From: Algoriphagus sp.
GTDB lineage: Bacteria > Bacteroidota > Bacteroidia > Cytophagales > Cyclobacteriaceae
Length of the DNA: 7,392 bases
Direction: 5' to 3'
Assembly: GCA_023255285.1 (NCBI GenBank)
Contig: JALRIY010000111.1
Coordinates: 1-7,392 of the forward strand
A program made the translations under genes and the position numbers. Positions 1 through 7,078 of the stretch are shown one piece after another. A model generated the notes under the pieces. It worked only from the letters and a program-made list of their open reading frames with translations, was not told the DNA's origin and searched no databases. Within the stretch, counting starts at the first letter, position 1. Each line of letters opens with the position of its first letter.

Positions 1-3
1 CAC

Positions 4-618
4 GTGACATCAAACCATATTCTACTTATTCTGGCGTCTATAGTGATTTTGGCTGCCATTGCCTACATGTTTACTGCTGCCGAGAGCCCGGAAGATTATC
101 AAGAAAAAATTGAAACCGAACGGGAGCGCCAATTCAAATACATCCGCTTCAATGTAGAGTCCCCCTTGACTGAGGAGCAAAAACGTGGATTGCAAAGTTT
201 GAAATTTTTTGCAGTCGACCCTGCTTACCGAGTCAAAGCTCGCTTGCTCCCCATCGAAATCAAGAAAGTTCGGGTAGTCCCCTTGACCGATGGAAGTACC
301 GAGCGCTATTTGGAACATTCTTGGGCAGAATTTGAGTTGGGCGGAAAAACCAACAAAGTCCTTTTGCTCCAATCTTTGAGTGAATCCGATATGCGAAACT
401 TTTTTTTAGCCTTTGCGGACCAGACTTCGGGTAAGGAAACCTATGGGGGAGGGCGCTACCTCAATGTTCGCCAAGATGGGAAAAATAGCATCACCATCGA
501 CTTTAACTTGGCCTTCAACCCCTACTGTGCTTACAATCCTGACTATGCCTGCCCACTGCCTCCTCGAGAAAATATCTTGGGAATTGCTATTCCTGTAGGG
601 GAGAAAAATTACGATTAA
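4..618 (+). CDS. DUF1684 family protein with N-terminal membrane anchor or signal peptide
   Basis: Protein of unknown function that I place in the DUF1684 family. The diagnostic C-terminal half is intact: FADQTSG, then YGGGRYLNV near residues 147-155, then IDFNLAFNPYCAYNPDYACP around 165-184 and LPPRENILGIAIPVGE to the end, with two conserved cysteines at 175 and 183. Residues about 6-26 form one uninterrupted hydrophobic stretch after a very short N-terminus, so the protein is probably anchored in the inner membrane or exported. There is no lipobox cysteine, so it is not an obvious lipoprotein. The 204-residue length suits the family. The start is uncertain: GTG at 4 is the first start visible, the codon before it (CAC) is still open, and an ATG a few codons upstream outside the window is equally possible. 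The gene is followed by a terminator-like hairpin and is probably transcribed separately from pheT. No biochemical role can be assigned from the sequence. Confidence 0.85.
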   Translation: MTSNHILLILASIVILAAIAYMFTAAESPEDYQEKIETERERQFKYIRFNVESPLTEEQKRGLQSLKFFAVDPAYRVKARLLPIEIKKVRVVPLTDGSTERYLEHSWAEFELGGKTNKVLLLQSLSESDMRNFFLAFADQTSGKETYGGGRYLNVRQDGKNSITIDFNLAFNPYCAYNPDYACPLPPRENILGIAIPVGEKNYD

Positions 619-642
619 TGCCCAGGGCTCAGGCAAATCTTT

Positions 643-650
643 TAAATTTG
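643..650 (+). promoter_or_regulatory. Possible Bacteroidota -7 promoter element upstream of pheT
   Basis: The octamer TAAATTTG matches the Bacteroidota housekeeping -7 consensus TAnnTTTG at every fixed position. No TTTG or TTG is seen at the expected spacing of about 17-23 nt upstream, so the -33 half is missing. Transcription from here would start near 655 and pass at once through the hairpin at 663-680 before reaching pheT at 715. It is the only candidate promoter I can find for the pheT cluster, but the sequence is AT-rich and the match may be chance. Confidence 0.25.
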
Positions 651-662
651 TAACTTACCCAC

Positions 663-684
663 AAGGTGCTCACGCACCTTTTTT
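663..684 (+). terminator. Rho-independent terminator after the DUF1684 gene, or leader hairpin of pheT
   Basis: AAGGTGC (663-669) pairs perfectly with GCACCTT (674-680) around a four-base TCAC loop, and T residues continue to 684. This is a compact 7-bp stem with a short U tract, typical of an intrinsic terminator. Its position 45 nt after the DUF1684 stop codon fits termination of that gene. It also lies only 31 nt before the pheT start, so it would be in the pheT leader if transcription begins upstream at the TAAATTTG box. Confidence 0.7.
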
Positions 685-714
685 GCTAACCGAAAGGCTG
701 GCTCACCCATTGCT

Positions 715-3132
715 ATGAAAATATCGATCAATAGACTCAAGGAGTACATCCATTTGACTGAAAGTCCAGCCGAAATTGCCGCGCTACTCACTCAATCAGG
801 GCTTGAAGTAGAGAGCATTGATTCTTTTGTGTCTGTACCCGGAGGATTGGAAGGGATGGTCATTGGAGAGGTGTTGACTTGTGAGAAGCATCCCGATGCG
901 GATAAGTTGAGCTTGACTACTGTGGCCATCGGCCCAGACCAGGTTTCTCAGATCGTCTGCGGGGCTTCCAATGTGGCAGTAGGCCAGAAGGTAGTTGTGG
1001 CTACTGTAGGAGCCACCTTGTACCCAAGCAATGGAGAGCCTTTTGAAATTAAGAAAGCCAAAATCCGAGGACAAGTTTCCGAAGGAATGATTTGTGCCGA
1101 AGACGAGATCGGAATCGGTACTTCCCATGCGGGAATCATGGTGCTGGACACGGACCTGCCAAACGGGACTTCTGCTTCGGCCTATTTTGAAGTGACCCAG
1201 GACCAAATTTTAGAAATCGGGCTTACGCCCAACCGCGCAGATGCCGCTTCCCATCTTGGTGTTGCTAGGGACTTGAAAGCCCTTGTGCGTAGAGACCTTT
1301 GTTTGCCTGAGGAGAAAGCACTACCCGTGGAGGTGCAAGGCCCTGCGGTGCAAGTAGTCGTAGACAAAACGGACGATTGCCCTCGCTATGCAGGGGTTGT
1401 CCTGACAAATATTCAAGTAGGACCTTCCCCACAGTGGATCCAGCATTTTCTGCGCTCCCTGGGCTTGGAACCGATCAACAATGTAGTGGACATTACCAAC
1501 TACATCCTTCATGATTTGGGTCAGCCTTTGCATGCCTTTGATGCTGCCAAGATCGGGGAGGGAAAGATTCGCGTCGGTAAACTTCCAAAAGGGAGCACTT
1601 TTGTGACCTTGGACGGAAAAGAAAGAAAATTATCTGGCGAAGAACTCATGATCTGCGATCCGAAGGGCGGGATGTGTATTGCTGGGGTCTTTGGAGGAGC
1701 TGTTTCAGGCGTATCGGACCAGACTACCAGTATCTTTTTGGAGTCAGCCTATTTTTCTCCTGACGTGATTCGTAAGGGTTCTCAGGTGCATGGATTGAAG
1801 ACCGATGCTTCCTTCCGTTTTGAGCGGGGCACCGATCCCAACATGCCAGTGTATGCGCTCAAGCAGGCCGTCATCCTTTTGCAGCGCTATGCCGGTGCAA
1901 AAGTAGCCTCCGAAATCATTGATATTTATCCTGAGCCCAAGCAGGATGTGTATATTCCAGTCAATTTTGGGCATATCAATCGCCTGATAGGCAAAGTCAT
2001 CGAACCTACCGAAGTGGTGGGTATCTTGGAAAGTTTAGAGATTGCGGTATCTGAGTTGACGACCGAAGGATTTGTAGCTACTGTCAAGCCTTACCGGGTG
2101 GATGTAACGCGTGAAGCGGATATCATCGAAGAAGTTTTGCGGATTCATGGCTTCCAGCAAGTAGTACTTTCTGAGGCCCTACGCACGGATTACTTAGCTG
2201 AGCATCCTGTAAAAGATGTGGCGAAGTTGCAGTACCGACTCACCGAGCTTCTTGCCAATCAAGGCTATTTTGAGTTGGTGACCAACAGCTTGACCAGCCC
2301 CAAATATGTGGAAAAGGCAGGCTTTTTGGATGCCAGCACTACCGTGGAGATCTACAATAAGTTGAGTGAAGACCTAGGAGTCATGCGCCAAACGCTCTTA
2401 TTCTCTGGTTTGGAGGTAGTGGCACACAACATCAACAGAAGGCAAACTGACCTAAAGTGCTTTGAGTTTGGTAAAGTGTATCAAAAGAAGGCAGAGGGTG
2501 GCTACAAAGAGTCGCGACGTTTGGCAATTTTTCAGTCTGGCCACCGGTCTTCTGAAAGCTGGGTGGAGCCAGCGAAGCCTTTTGCATTTGCGGACCTTTA
2601 TGCTACAGTAACTCGAATTTTCGAACGTTTGAACGTGGAAGCGAGCGAGGTGGAGGTGATTGAATCAGCACCTTTTGCCTATGGTTTGAGCTTGAAACTG
2701 GGTGAAAAGGTGGTAGCAACCTTAGGTTTGGTCGAGGAGAAGCAGCTGAAGTTGACTGAAGTAAGGCAGGAAGTTTGGTACGCTGAGCTGGACTGGGACT
2801 TGCTAGTCAAGAAATCTTCGGGATTGAAAAAATTCCAAGAGCTGTCTAAATTTCCTGAGGTTCGTCGCGACCTTTCCTTGGTGCTGGACAAGGAAGTTTC
2901 CTTTGCCCGTGTCAAGGTTGTTGCCGAAAAGGCCGGCGGAAAATTATTAAGGCACTTGAATGTTTTTGATGTCTACCAAGGAGATAAGTTGGAGGCTGGA
3001 AAAAAAGCGTATGCGCTGAGTTTTATTCTACAAGATCAAGAAAATACACTTACGGACAAGGAAATTGAAAAAACTATGAGTAATTTAATTCGTGCCTTTC
3101 AAGAGCAAATAGGGGCAATCATCCGGACTTAA
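715..3132 (+). CDS. pheT: Phenylalanine--tRNA ligase beta subunit
   Basis: Beta chain of the cytoplasmic heterotetrameric (alpha2beta2) phenylalanyl-tRNA synthetase, which charges tRNA-Phe and hydrolyses mischarged Tyr-tRNA-Phe. At 805 residues it is full length. Domain order is standard: B1, an EMAP/OB-type tRNA-binding fold at about 39-155 with CGASN at 83-87; GLTPNRADA at 169-177; the B3/B4 editing domain at about 215-390 with HAFD (273-276), LESAYFSP (342-349) and KTDASFRFERG (362-372); B5 at about 410-480; the catalytic-like core with NKLSEDLGVMR (548-558); and the C-terminal anticodon-binding FDX-ACB domain from about 712. By alignment from memory with the E. coli editing pocket, H273, E343, T363 and A365 are the equivalents, so editing should be active. 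In B5, D463, D469, E472 and E473 keep the spacing of the Mg-binding residues of the Thermus enzyme. The ATG at 715 begins the conserved MKISINRLKEY and has no Shine-Dalgarno sequence. The alpha-subunit gene pheS is not adjacent. Confidence 0.98.
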   Translation: MKISINRLKEYIHLTESPAEIAALLTQSGLEVESIDSFVSVPGGLEGMVIGEVLTCEKHPDADKLSLTTVAIGPDQVSQIVCGASNVAVGQKVVVATVGATLYPSNGEPFEIKKAKIRGQVSEGMICAEDEIGIGTSHAGIMVLDTDLPNGTSASAYFEVTQDQILEIGLTPNRADAASHLGVARDLKALVRRDLCLPEEKALPVEVQGPAVQVVVDKTDDCPRYAGVVLTNIQVGPSPQWIQHFLRSLGLEPINNVVDITNYILHDLGQPLHAFDAAKIGEGKIRVGKLPKGSTFVTLDGKERKLSGEELMICDPKGGMCIAGVFGGAVSGVSDQTTSIFLESAYFSPDVIRKGSQVHGLKTDASFRFERGTDPNMPVYALKQAVILLQRYAGAKVASEIIDIYPEPKQDVYIPVNFGHINRLIGKVIEPTEVVGILESLEIAVSELTTEGFVATVKPYRVDVTREADIIEEVLRIHGFQQVVLSEALRTDYLAEHPVKDVAKLQYRLTELLANQGYFELVTNSLTSPKYVEKAGFLDASTTVEIYNKLSEDLGVMRQTLLFSGLEVVAHNINRRQTDLKCFEFGKVYQKKAEGGYKESRRLAIFQSGHRSSESWVEPAKPFAFADLYATVTRIFERLNVEASEVEVIESAPFAYGLSLKLGEKVVATLGLVEEKQLKLTEVRQEVWYAELDWDLLVKKSSGLKKFQELSKFPEVRRDLSLVLDKEVSFARVKVVAEKAGGKLLRHLNVFDVYQGDKLEAGKKAYALSFILQDQENTLTDKEIEKTMSNLIRAFQEQIGAIIRT

Positions 3133-3135
3133 TTT

Positions 3136-3420
3136 ATGATTCACGAGGAATTACAAAAACTTGAAAAACTTTCTGTTCAAGTAAGTAAAAAGGTAGAAGC
3201 ATTAACTGCTGAAAATCAACAGCTAAATGAGCGTTTAAAGGTGCTTGAACAGCAGGTCGAGGAGAAGAATGTTGCCTTAGACCATTTTAAAAATAAGATT
3301 AAAATTAGTAACATTGTAGACAACAGACCGGTAAATTCTGAAGATGCCGTCGAAATGAGTGACTTAATCAATTCCTATATACAAGAAATCGATCAGTTGA
3401 TTACCTACCTATCCGAATAA
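3136..3420 (+). CDS. Small coiled-coil protein between pheT and zapA, function unknown
   Basis: A 94-residue acidic and lysine-rich protein with no catalytic signature. Residues about 4-55 are a continuous coiled coil, visible as spaced Leu/Val positions among Glu, Gln and Lys (for example NQQLNERLKVLEQQVEEKN). A short linker with Pro65 follows, then a C-terminal helix at 67-94 ending EIDQLITYLSE. From memory, Bacteroidota genomes often carry a similar small protein with a C-terminal EIDxCIxxL-type motif directly before zapA. The ATG lies 3 nt after the pheT stop and the next gene starts 1 nt after this stop, so translation of the three genes is probably linked. Codon use looks more AT-rich than in pheT. 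By size, coiled-coil form and position, it could be a ZapB-like partner of ZapA and FtsZ, but this is inference from context and there is no recognisable ZapB sequence identity. No Shine-Dalgarno sequence is present. Confidence 0.85.
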   Translation: MIHEELQKLEKLSVQVSKKVEALTAENQQLNERLKVLEQQVEEKNVALDHFKNKIKISNIVDNRPVNSEDAVEMSDLINSYIQEIDQLITYLSE

Positions 3421-3421
3421 C

Positions 3422-3706
3422 ATGGAAACTTTAGCCATCAAGGTAAAAATCGGAGACCGGGAATATCCCATGCGTGTGAAGCCTGAAGATGAGGGAAAAA
3501 TCCGGCATGCAGGACGGGTAATCAATGAGAAGTTAAGAAAGTATAAATCTGAGTTTGGCTTGGATGATACTACTGATTTATTGGCCATGGTGGCCTTTGA
3601 TTGCATGGTAGAATCCTTAGAAACTAATGCAGGAAATGCGGAGGATACCGAACATGTTCAGCGCAGTCTTGCTCATATTTCTTCCTTGCTTGCAAAGGCC
3701 GTTTAA
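3422..3706 (+). CDS. zapA: Cell division protein ZapA
   Basis: Small cytoplasmic protein that binds FtsZ and promotes bundling of protofilaments at the division ring. The 94 residues follow the ZapA family pattern: an N-terminal beta strand segment with IKVKIGDREYPMRV at 6-19, acidic E22/E24, the first helix AGRVINEKLRKYKSEFG at 30-46, then TDLLAMVAFDCMVESLE at 51-67, followed by a short helical tail that would form the dimer or tetramer coiled coil. The length is typical of the compact ZapA proteins in Bacteroidota. The ATG follows the preceding TAA after a single base, so it is co-transcribed and possibly translationally coupled with the coiled-coil gene. The next gene, rny, begins 68 nt downstream. 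The family assignment is secure; function in this organism is inferred. Confidence 0.93.
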   Translation: METLAIKVKIGDREYPMRVKPEDEGKIRHAGRVINEKLRKYKSEFGLDDTTDLLAMVAFDCMVESLETNAGNAEDTEHVQRSLAHISSLLAKAV

Positions 3707-3774
3707 GATTGAGTTTTTCTCATTTTTGATGATTTTTAGAGCCGGTAGTTGAACTAACTATATATTCACTACTT

Positions 3775-5343
3775 ATGGCAAACGTACTTTTATTTTCTAT
3801 CCTAGCTGCCCTTGCAGGGCTTGGGGGAGGGATTGCATTAGCAGGCCTTCTATTTAAAAATAAACAAACAAAACAGATAGGAGAAACCAAGGAGCGGATT
3901 AAATCCATGCTCCGAGAAGCGGAATTGACCGCAGAAACAATCAAAAAAGACCGTATGCTGGAGGCTAAGGAAAAGTTCTTGAAGCTAAAAGCTGAATTTG
4001 ATGAGGAGACCAATCACAAGAAAAACTTGATCATCACCAACGAAAATAAGGTGAAGCAACTGCAGCAGCAGGTAGCTAAAGAGCAAGAAAATGTCAAGCG
4101 CAGAGAGGCAGAATTGGACTCCAAAAGAGAAAATTTGACGGCTCAACTGCATGCTGTTCAAGTAAAAAAGGAAGAGCTAGACCGGGTGACCAATCAGCGA
4201 ATTGCAGACCTAGAAAAATTGGCTGGTTTGAGTAGAGAAGAGGCGAGAGAGCAATTGGTAACCATCCTGACCGAAGAGGCACAAAGTAAGGCTTCCTCCC
4301 AGATCAAAGACATCCTTGACGAGGCCAAATTGACTGCTACCAAGCAGGCTAAAAAGATTGTTTTGGATACCATCCAACGTACCGCTACTGAACATGCTGT
4401 AGAAAACTGTGTATCTGTGTTCAACATTGAAAGCGACGACATTAAAGGTAAAATTATCGGTAGGGAGGGGCGAAATATTCGTGCACTAGAAGCAGCCACT
4501 GGGGTAGAAATCGTCGTAGACGATACCCCAGAAGCAATCATTATCTCTGGTTTTGATCCGGTGCGAAGAGAGATTGCCCGCCTTTCCCTACACCGGTTGG
4601 TACAGGATGGACGTATTCATCCGGCACGTATCGAAGAGGTGGTGGCCAAGACAGAAAAAAATATCGAGGAGGAGATCGTAGAAATCGGTGAAAGAACCTG
4701 TATTGATTTAGGTATTCATGGCCTACATCCAGAATTAGTCAAAATGGTGGGACGTATGCGTTTCCGTTCTTCTTATGGTCAAAACCTACTTCAGCACTCT
4801 AGAGAAGTGGCCAAGCTCTCCGCCACCATGGCTGCAGAGATGGGACTCAATGCGAAGCTCGCAAAGCGCGCCGGTTTACTCCATGACATCGGAAAAGTAT
4901 GGCCTGAAGAGCAAGAATTGCCACACGCACTATTGGGTATGGAACTTGCCAAGCGCTACAAGGAACATCCGGAAATTTGCAATGCCATCGGTGCTCACCA
5001 CGATGAAATTGAAATGACTTCCATGATATCGCCTATCGTTCAGGCTTCGGATGCAATCTCCGGATCCCGTCCTGGTGCCCGTCGGGAGATCATGGATAGC
5101 TATGTGAAGCGCCTAAAGGAATTAGAAGAACTCGCATTGAATTTTGACGGGGTCAACAAATGCTTTGCCATGCAGGCAGGTAGAGAGTTACGGATCTTGG
5201 TCGATGCAGACAATGTAGACGATCAGAAGGCAGGCCAGCTTTCTTTCGATATTTCACAAAAAATCGAAAAAGAGATGCAGTATCCAGGACAGATCAAGGT
5301 GACGGTTATTCGCGAAATGCGAGCCGTGAACTATGCCCGCTAA
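3775..5343 (+). CDS. rny: Ribonuclease Y
   Basis: Membrane-anchored endoribonuclease that starts decay of many mRNAs at AU-rich single-stranded sites. All family parts are present in 522 residues, the usual length: an N-terminal transmembrane helix at about 4-27; a long charged coiled coil at about 30-200 that drives dimerisation; a KH RNA-binding domain at about 208-270 with the GREG loop at 229-232 inside IIGREGRNIRALE; and an HD phosphohydrolase domain at about 335-430. Metal and active-site residues visible there are H341, the H370-D371 pair in LLHDIGK, H384, H408/H409 and D426. A C-terminal domain runs to VNYAR. The ATG at 3775 directly precedes the transmembrane helix and has no Shine-Dalgarno sequence. 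It lies 68 nt after zapA in the same direction with no convincing terminator between, so at least partial co-transcription with pheT and zapA is likely. A strong terminator follows the stop codon. Confidence 0.98.
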   Translation: MANVLLFSILAALAGLGGGIALAGLLFKNKQTKQIGETKERIKSMLREAELTAETIKKDRMLEAKEKFLKLKAEFDEETNHKKNLIITNENKVKQLQQQVAKEQENVKRREAELDSKRENLTAQLHAVQVKKEELDRVTNQRIADLEKLAGLSREEAREQLVTILTEEAQSKASSQIKDILDEAKLTATKQAKKIVLDTIQRTATEHAVENCVSVFNIESDDIKGKIIGREGRNIRALEAATGVEIVVDDTPEAIIISGFDPVRREIARLSLHRLVQDGRIHPARIEEVVAKTEKNIEEEIVEIGERTCIDLGIHGLHPELVKMVGRMRFRSSYGQNLLQHSREVAKLSATMAAEMGLNAKLAKRAGLLHDIGKVWPEEQELPHALLGMELAKRYKEHPEICNAIGAHHDEIEMTSMISPIVQASDAISGSRPGARREIMDSYVKRLKELEELALNFDGVNKCFAMQAGRELRILVDADNVDDQKAGQLSFDISQKIEKEMQYPGQIKVTVIREMRAVNYAR

Positions 5344-5355
5344 GTCCACTGCGAC

Positions 5356-5397
5356 CAAACAAAAAAAGCAATTCAATCGAATTGCTTTTTTTGTTTG
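5356..5397. terminator. Bidirectional intrinsic terminator between rny and the ABC-F gene
   Basis: A perfect 19-bp inverted repeat, arms 5356-5374 and 5379-5397, with a four-base AATC loop. The inner stem GCAATTC/GAATTGC is flanked by seven A on the left and seven T on the right, then CAAAC/GTTTG. Read on either strand, the inner hairpin is followed by a seven-residue U tract. It lies 12 nt after the rny stop and 18 nt beyond the end of the opposing ABC-F gene, exactly where a shared terminator for convergent genes is expected. Confidence 0.93.
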
Positions 5398-5415
5398 TAG
5401 TGAGAATAGGTAAGT

Positions 5416-7050
5416 TTATTTGCGCTCTACTTCGCGGAGGTTTTCAAGTTTCTTGTTTCTCAAAAACCCATTAATATCCTCAAAATGCTCGCGTACCCGC
5501 TGGTTTCCAAATTCAAATACTTTCGTAGCCAGCCCATCCAAGAAATCACGATCGTGAGACACCAAGATGAGGGTTCCATCAAAAGCTTTTAAGGCATCTT
5601 TGATGATATCCTTGGTTTTCATGTCTAAGTGGTTAGTTGGTTCATCAAGAATGAGAAGATTGACAGGCTGAAGAAGAAGTTTGATCATGGCTAAACGGGT
5701 TTTTTCTCCTCCAGAAAGCACCTTCACTTTTTTATTGATGTCATCACCTCGGAAAAGGAAGGCTCCTAAAATGTCCTTCACCTTGGTTCGGACTTCTCCT
5801 ACAGCGAGCTGATCGATGGTTTCAAAGATACTTAGGCTTTCATCCAATAGAGAGGCTTGGTTTTGCGCAAAATACCCGATCAGGGCATTGTGCCCCAATT
5901 CACATTTTCCTTCAAATTCAATTTGCCCCATGATCGCTTTGATTAGGGTGGATTTTCCTGCTCCATTTTTTCCTACAAAAGCCACCTTTTGGCCTTGTTC
6001 AATGGTTAAGGAAGCGTCACGGAATAGGATCTGATTTCCATAGCTTTTACTCATTTCCTGTACGATGACCGGGTATTTTCCGGAGCGAGGGGAGGGTGGA
6101 AATCGAAGTTTCAAGGCAGAAGTATCCACTTCATCCACTTCGACGATCTCTAATTTTTCAAGCATTTTCACACGGGATTGTACCTGCAAAGTTTTGGAAT
6201 AGGTCCCCTTAAATCGATCGATAAACTGCGTGGTGTCGGCGATGAAGCGTTGCTGTTCCTCGTAATGTTTTTGTTGCTGCTCCCGGCGCTCCTTGCGAAG
6301 TTCGAGGTAGTGACTGTATTTGGCCTTGTAATCGTAAATCCGCCCCATGGTCACCTCAATAGTTCGGGTGGTGATGTTGTCCACAAATGCCCGGTCGTGA
6401 GAGATGACAACCACCGCTTTGGCTTTGGTTAGCAAAAAATCTTCTAGCCATTGAATCGATTCAATATCCAGGTGGTTGGTGGGTTCATCAAGAAGGATGA
6501 GGTCTGGGTTTTGCAAAAGAATTTTCGCAAGCTCGATACGCATTCTCCAACCTCCTGAAAATTCAGATGTGGAACGTGTGAAATCCTCCCGAAGGAAGCC
6601 TAGACCCAACAATACCTTTTCTACTGCTGCCTCGTAGTTAATTTCCTCGATTGCATAAAATTTTTCACTGAGTTCGGATACTTTCTCAATGAGCTTGTAA
6701 TACTCCTCGGATTCATAATCCGTTCGAATAGTTAGCTGTTCGTTGATCGACTCGATTTCTTCCTTCATGCTGAGGTAGGAGGCAAAGGCTTTGGAAGCCT
6801 CTTCCATGACCGTACAATCGTCTGCAGTCAACAGGTGCTGTGGAAGGTAGGCGACCACATAGTCTTTGGGAGCAGATACTGAACCCGAACTGGGTTTGTT
6901 TACTCCGGCAATTATTTTAAGGAGAGTGGATTTTCCTGCCCCGTTCTTCCCCATCAATGCTATCTTATCCCCATCATTGATGTTGAAGGTGATGTTACTA
7001 AATAAGGGGGAGCCGCCGTGAATGACGGATACATTGTCTACTGAAATCAT
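5416..7050 (-). CDS. ABC-F family ATP-binding protein (ribosome-associated translation factor)
   Basis: Soluble protein with two ATP-binding cassettes and no membrane domain, the ABC-F layout; family members bind the ribosomal E site and modulate translation. Cassette 1: Walker A GKNGAGKST at 34-42, signature FSGGW at 164-168, Walker B LLDEPTNHLD ending at 195 with E189, H-loop H218. Cassette 2: Walker A at 360-368, signature LSGGE at 445-449, Walker B with E470, H-loop H499. Both catalytic glutamates are intact. Between them, about 241-316, is the charged helical linker (the P-site tRNA interaction motif region). A helical insertion at about 90-150 sits in the place of the arm subdomain. There is no long C-terminal coiled coil as in Uup, so with 544 residues it resembles YbiT or YdiF-type members more; I cannot fix the subfamily. 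Antibiotic resistance of the Msr/Vga type is possible in principle but nothing here suggests it. Convergent with rny; promoter box 21 nt upstream. Confidence 0.95.
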   Translation of the reverse strand: MISVDNVSVIHGGSPLFSNITFNINDGDKIALMGKNGAGKSTLLKIIAGVNKPSSGSVSAPKDYVVAYLPQHLLTADDCTVMEEASKAFASYLSMKEEIESINEQLTIRTDYESEEYYKLIEKVSELSEKFYAIEEINYEAAVEKVLLGLGFLREDFTRSTSEFSGGWRMRIELAKILLQNPDLILLDEPTNHLDIESIQWLEDFLLTKAKAVVVISHDRAFVDNITTRTIEVTMGRIYDYKAKYSHYLELRKERREQQQKHYEEQQRFIADTTQFIDRFKGTYSKTLQVQSRVKMLEKLEIVEVDEVDTSALKLRFPPSPRSGKYPVIVQEMSKSYGNQILFRDASLTIEQGQKVAFVGKNGAGKSTLIKAIMGQIEFEGKCELGHNALIGYFAQNQASLLDESLSIFETIDQLAVGEVRTKVKDILGAFLFRGDDINKKVKVLSGGEKTRLAMIKLLLQPVNLLILDEPTNHLDMKTKDIIKDALKAFDGTLILVSHDRDFLDGLATKVFEFGNQRVREHFEDINGFLRNKKLENLREVERK

Positions 7051-7070
7051 GTGAACCTAAAATTGAGCAG

Positions 7071-7078
7071 CAAAGGTA
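7071..7078 (-). promoter_or_regulatory. -7 promoter element of the ABC-F gene
   Basis: On the minus strand the sequence reads TACCTTTGC, an exact match to the Bacteroidota -7 element TAnnTTTG. It lies 20 nt before the ATG at 7050, predicting a start of transcription near 7065 and a leader of about 15 nt. No good TTTG is found at the usual -33 spacing; the nearest TTTTTG lies about 31 nt upstream, which is too far. The leader contains only a weak AGG before the start codon. Confidence 0.55.

Noticed and set aside
22..636. Minus-strand open frames under the DUF1684 gene
   Set aside because: The plus-strand frame carries a clear conserved family core; the antisense frames show nothing recognisable.
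3710..3728. Short hairpin TGAG/CTCA followed by T residues after zapA
   Set aside because: Only four base pairs with two A-T pairs; too weak to call an intrinsic terminator.
3707..3774. A 6S RNA gene after zapA, as in gammaproteobacteria
   Set aside because: The gap is only 68 nt, far too short for 6S RNA, and shows no long hairpin.
4775..5017. Alternative plus-strand frame inside rny
   Set aside because: It overlaps the catalytic HD domain of ribonuclease Y in another frame and has no recognisable features.
5816..6432. Plus-strand open frames opposite the ABC-F gene
   Set aside because: They are antisense shadows of conserved ATPase motifs and have no promoter, family signature or conserved composition of their own.
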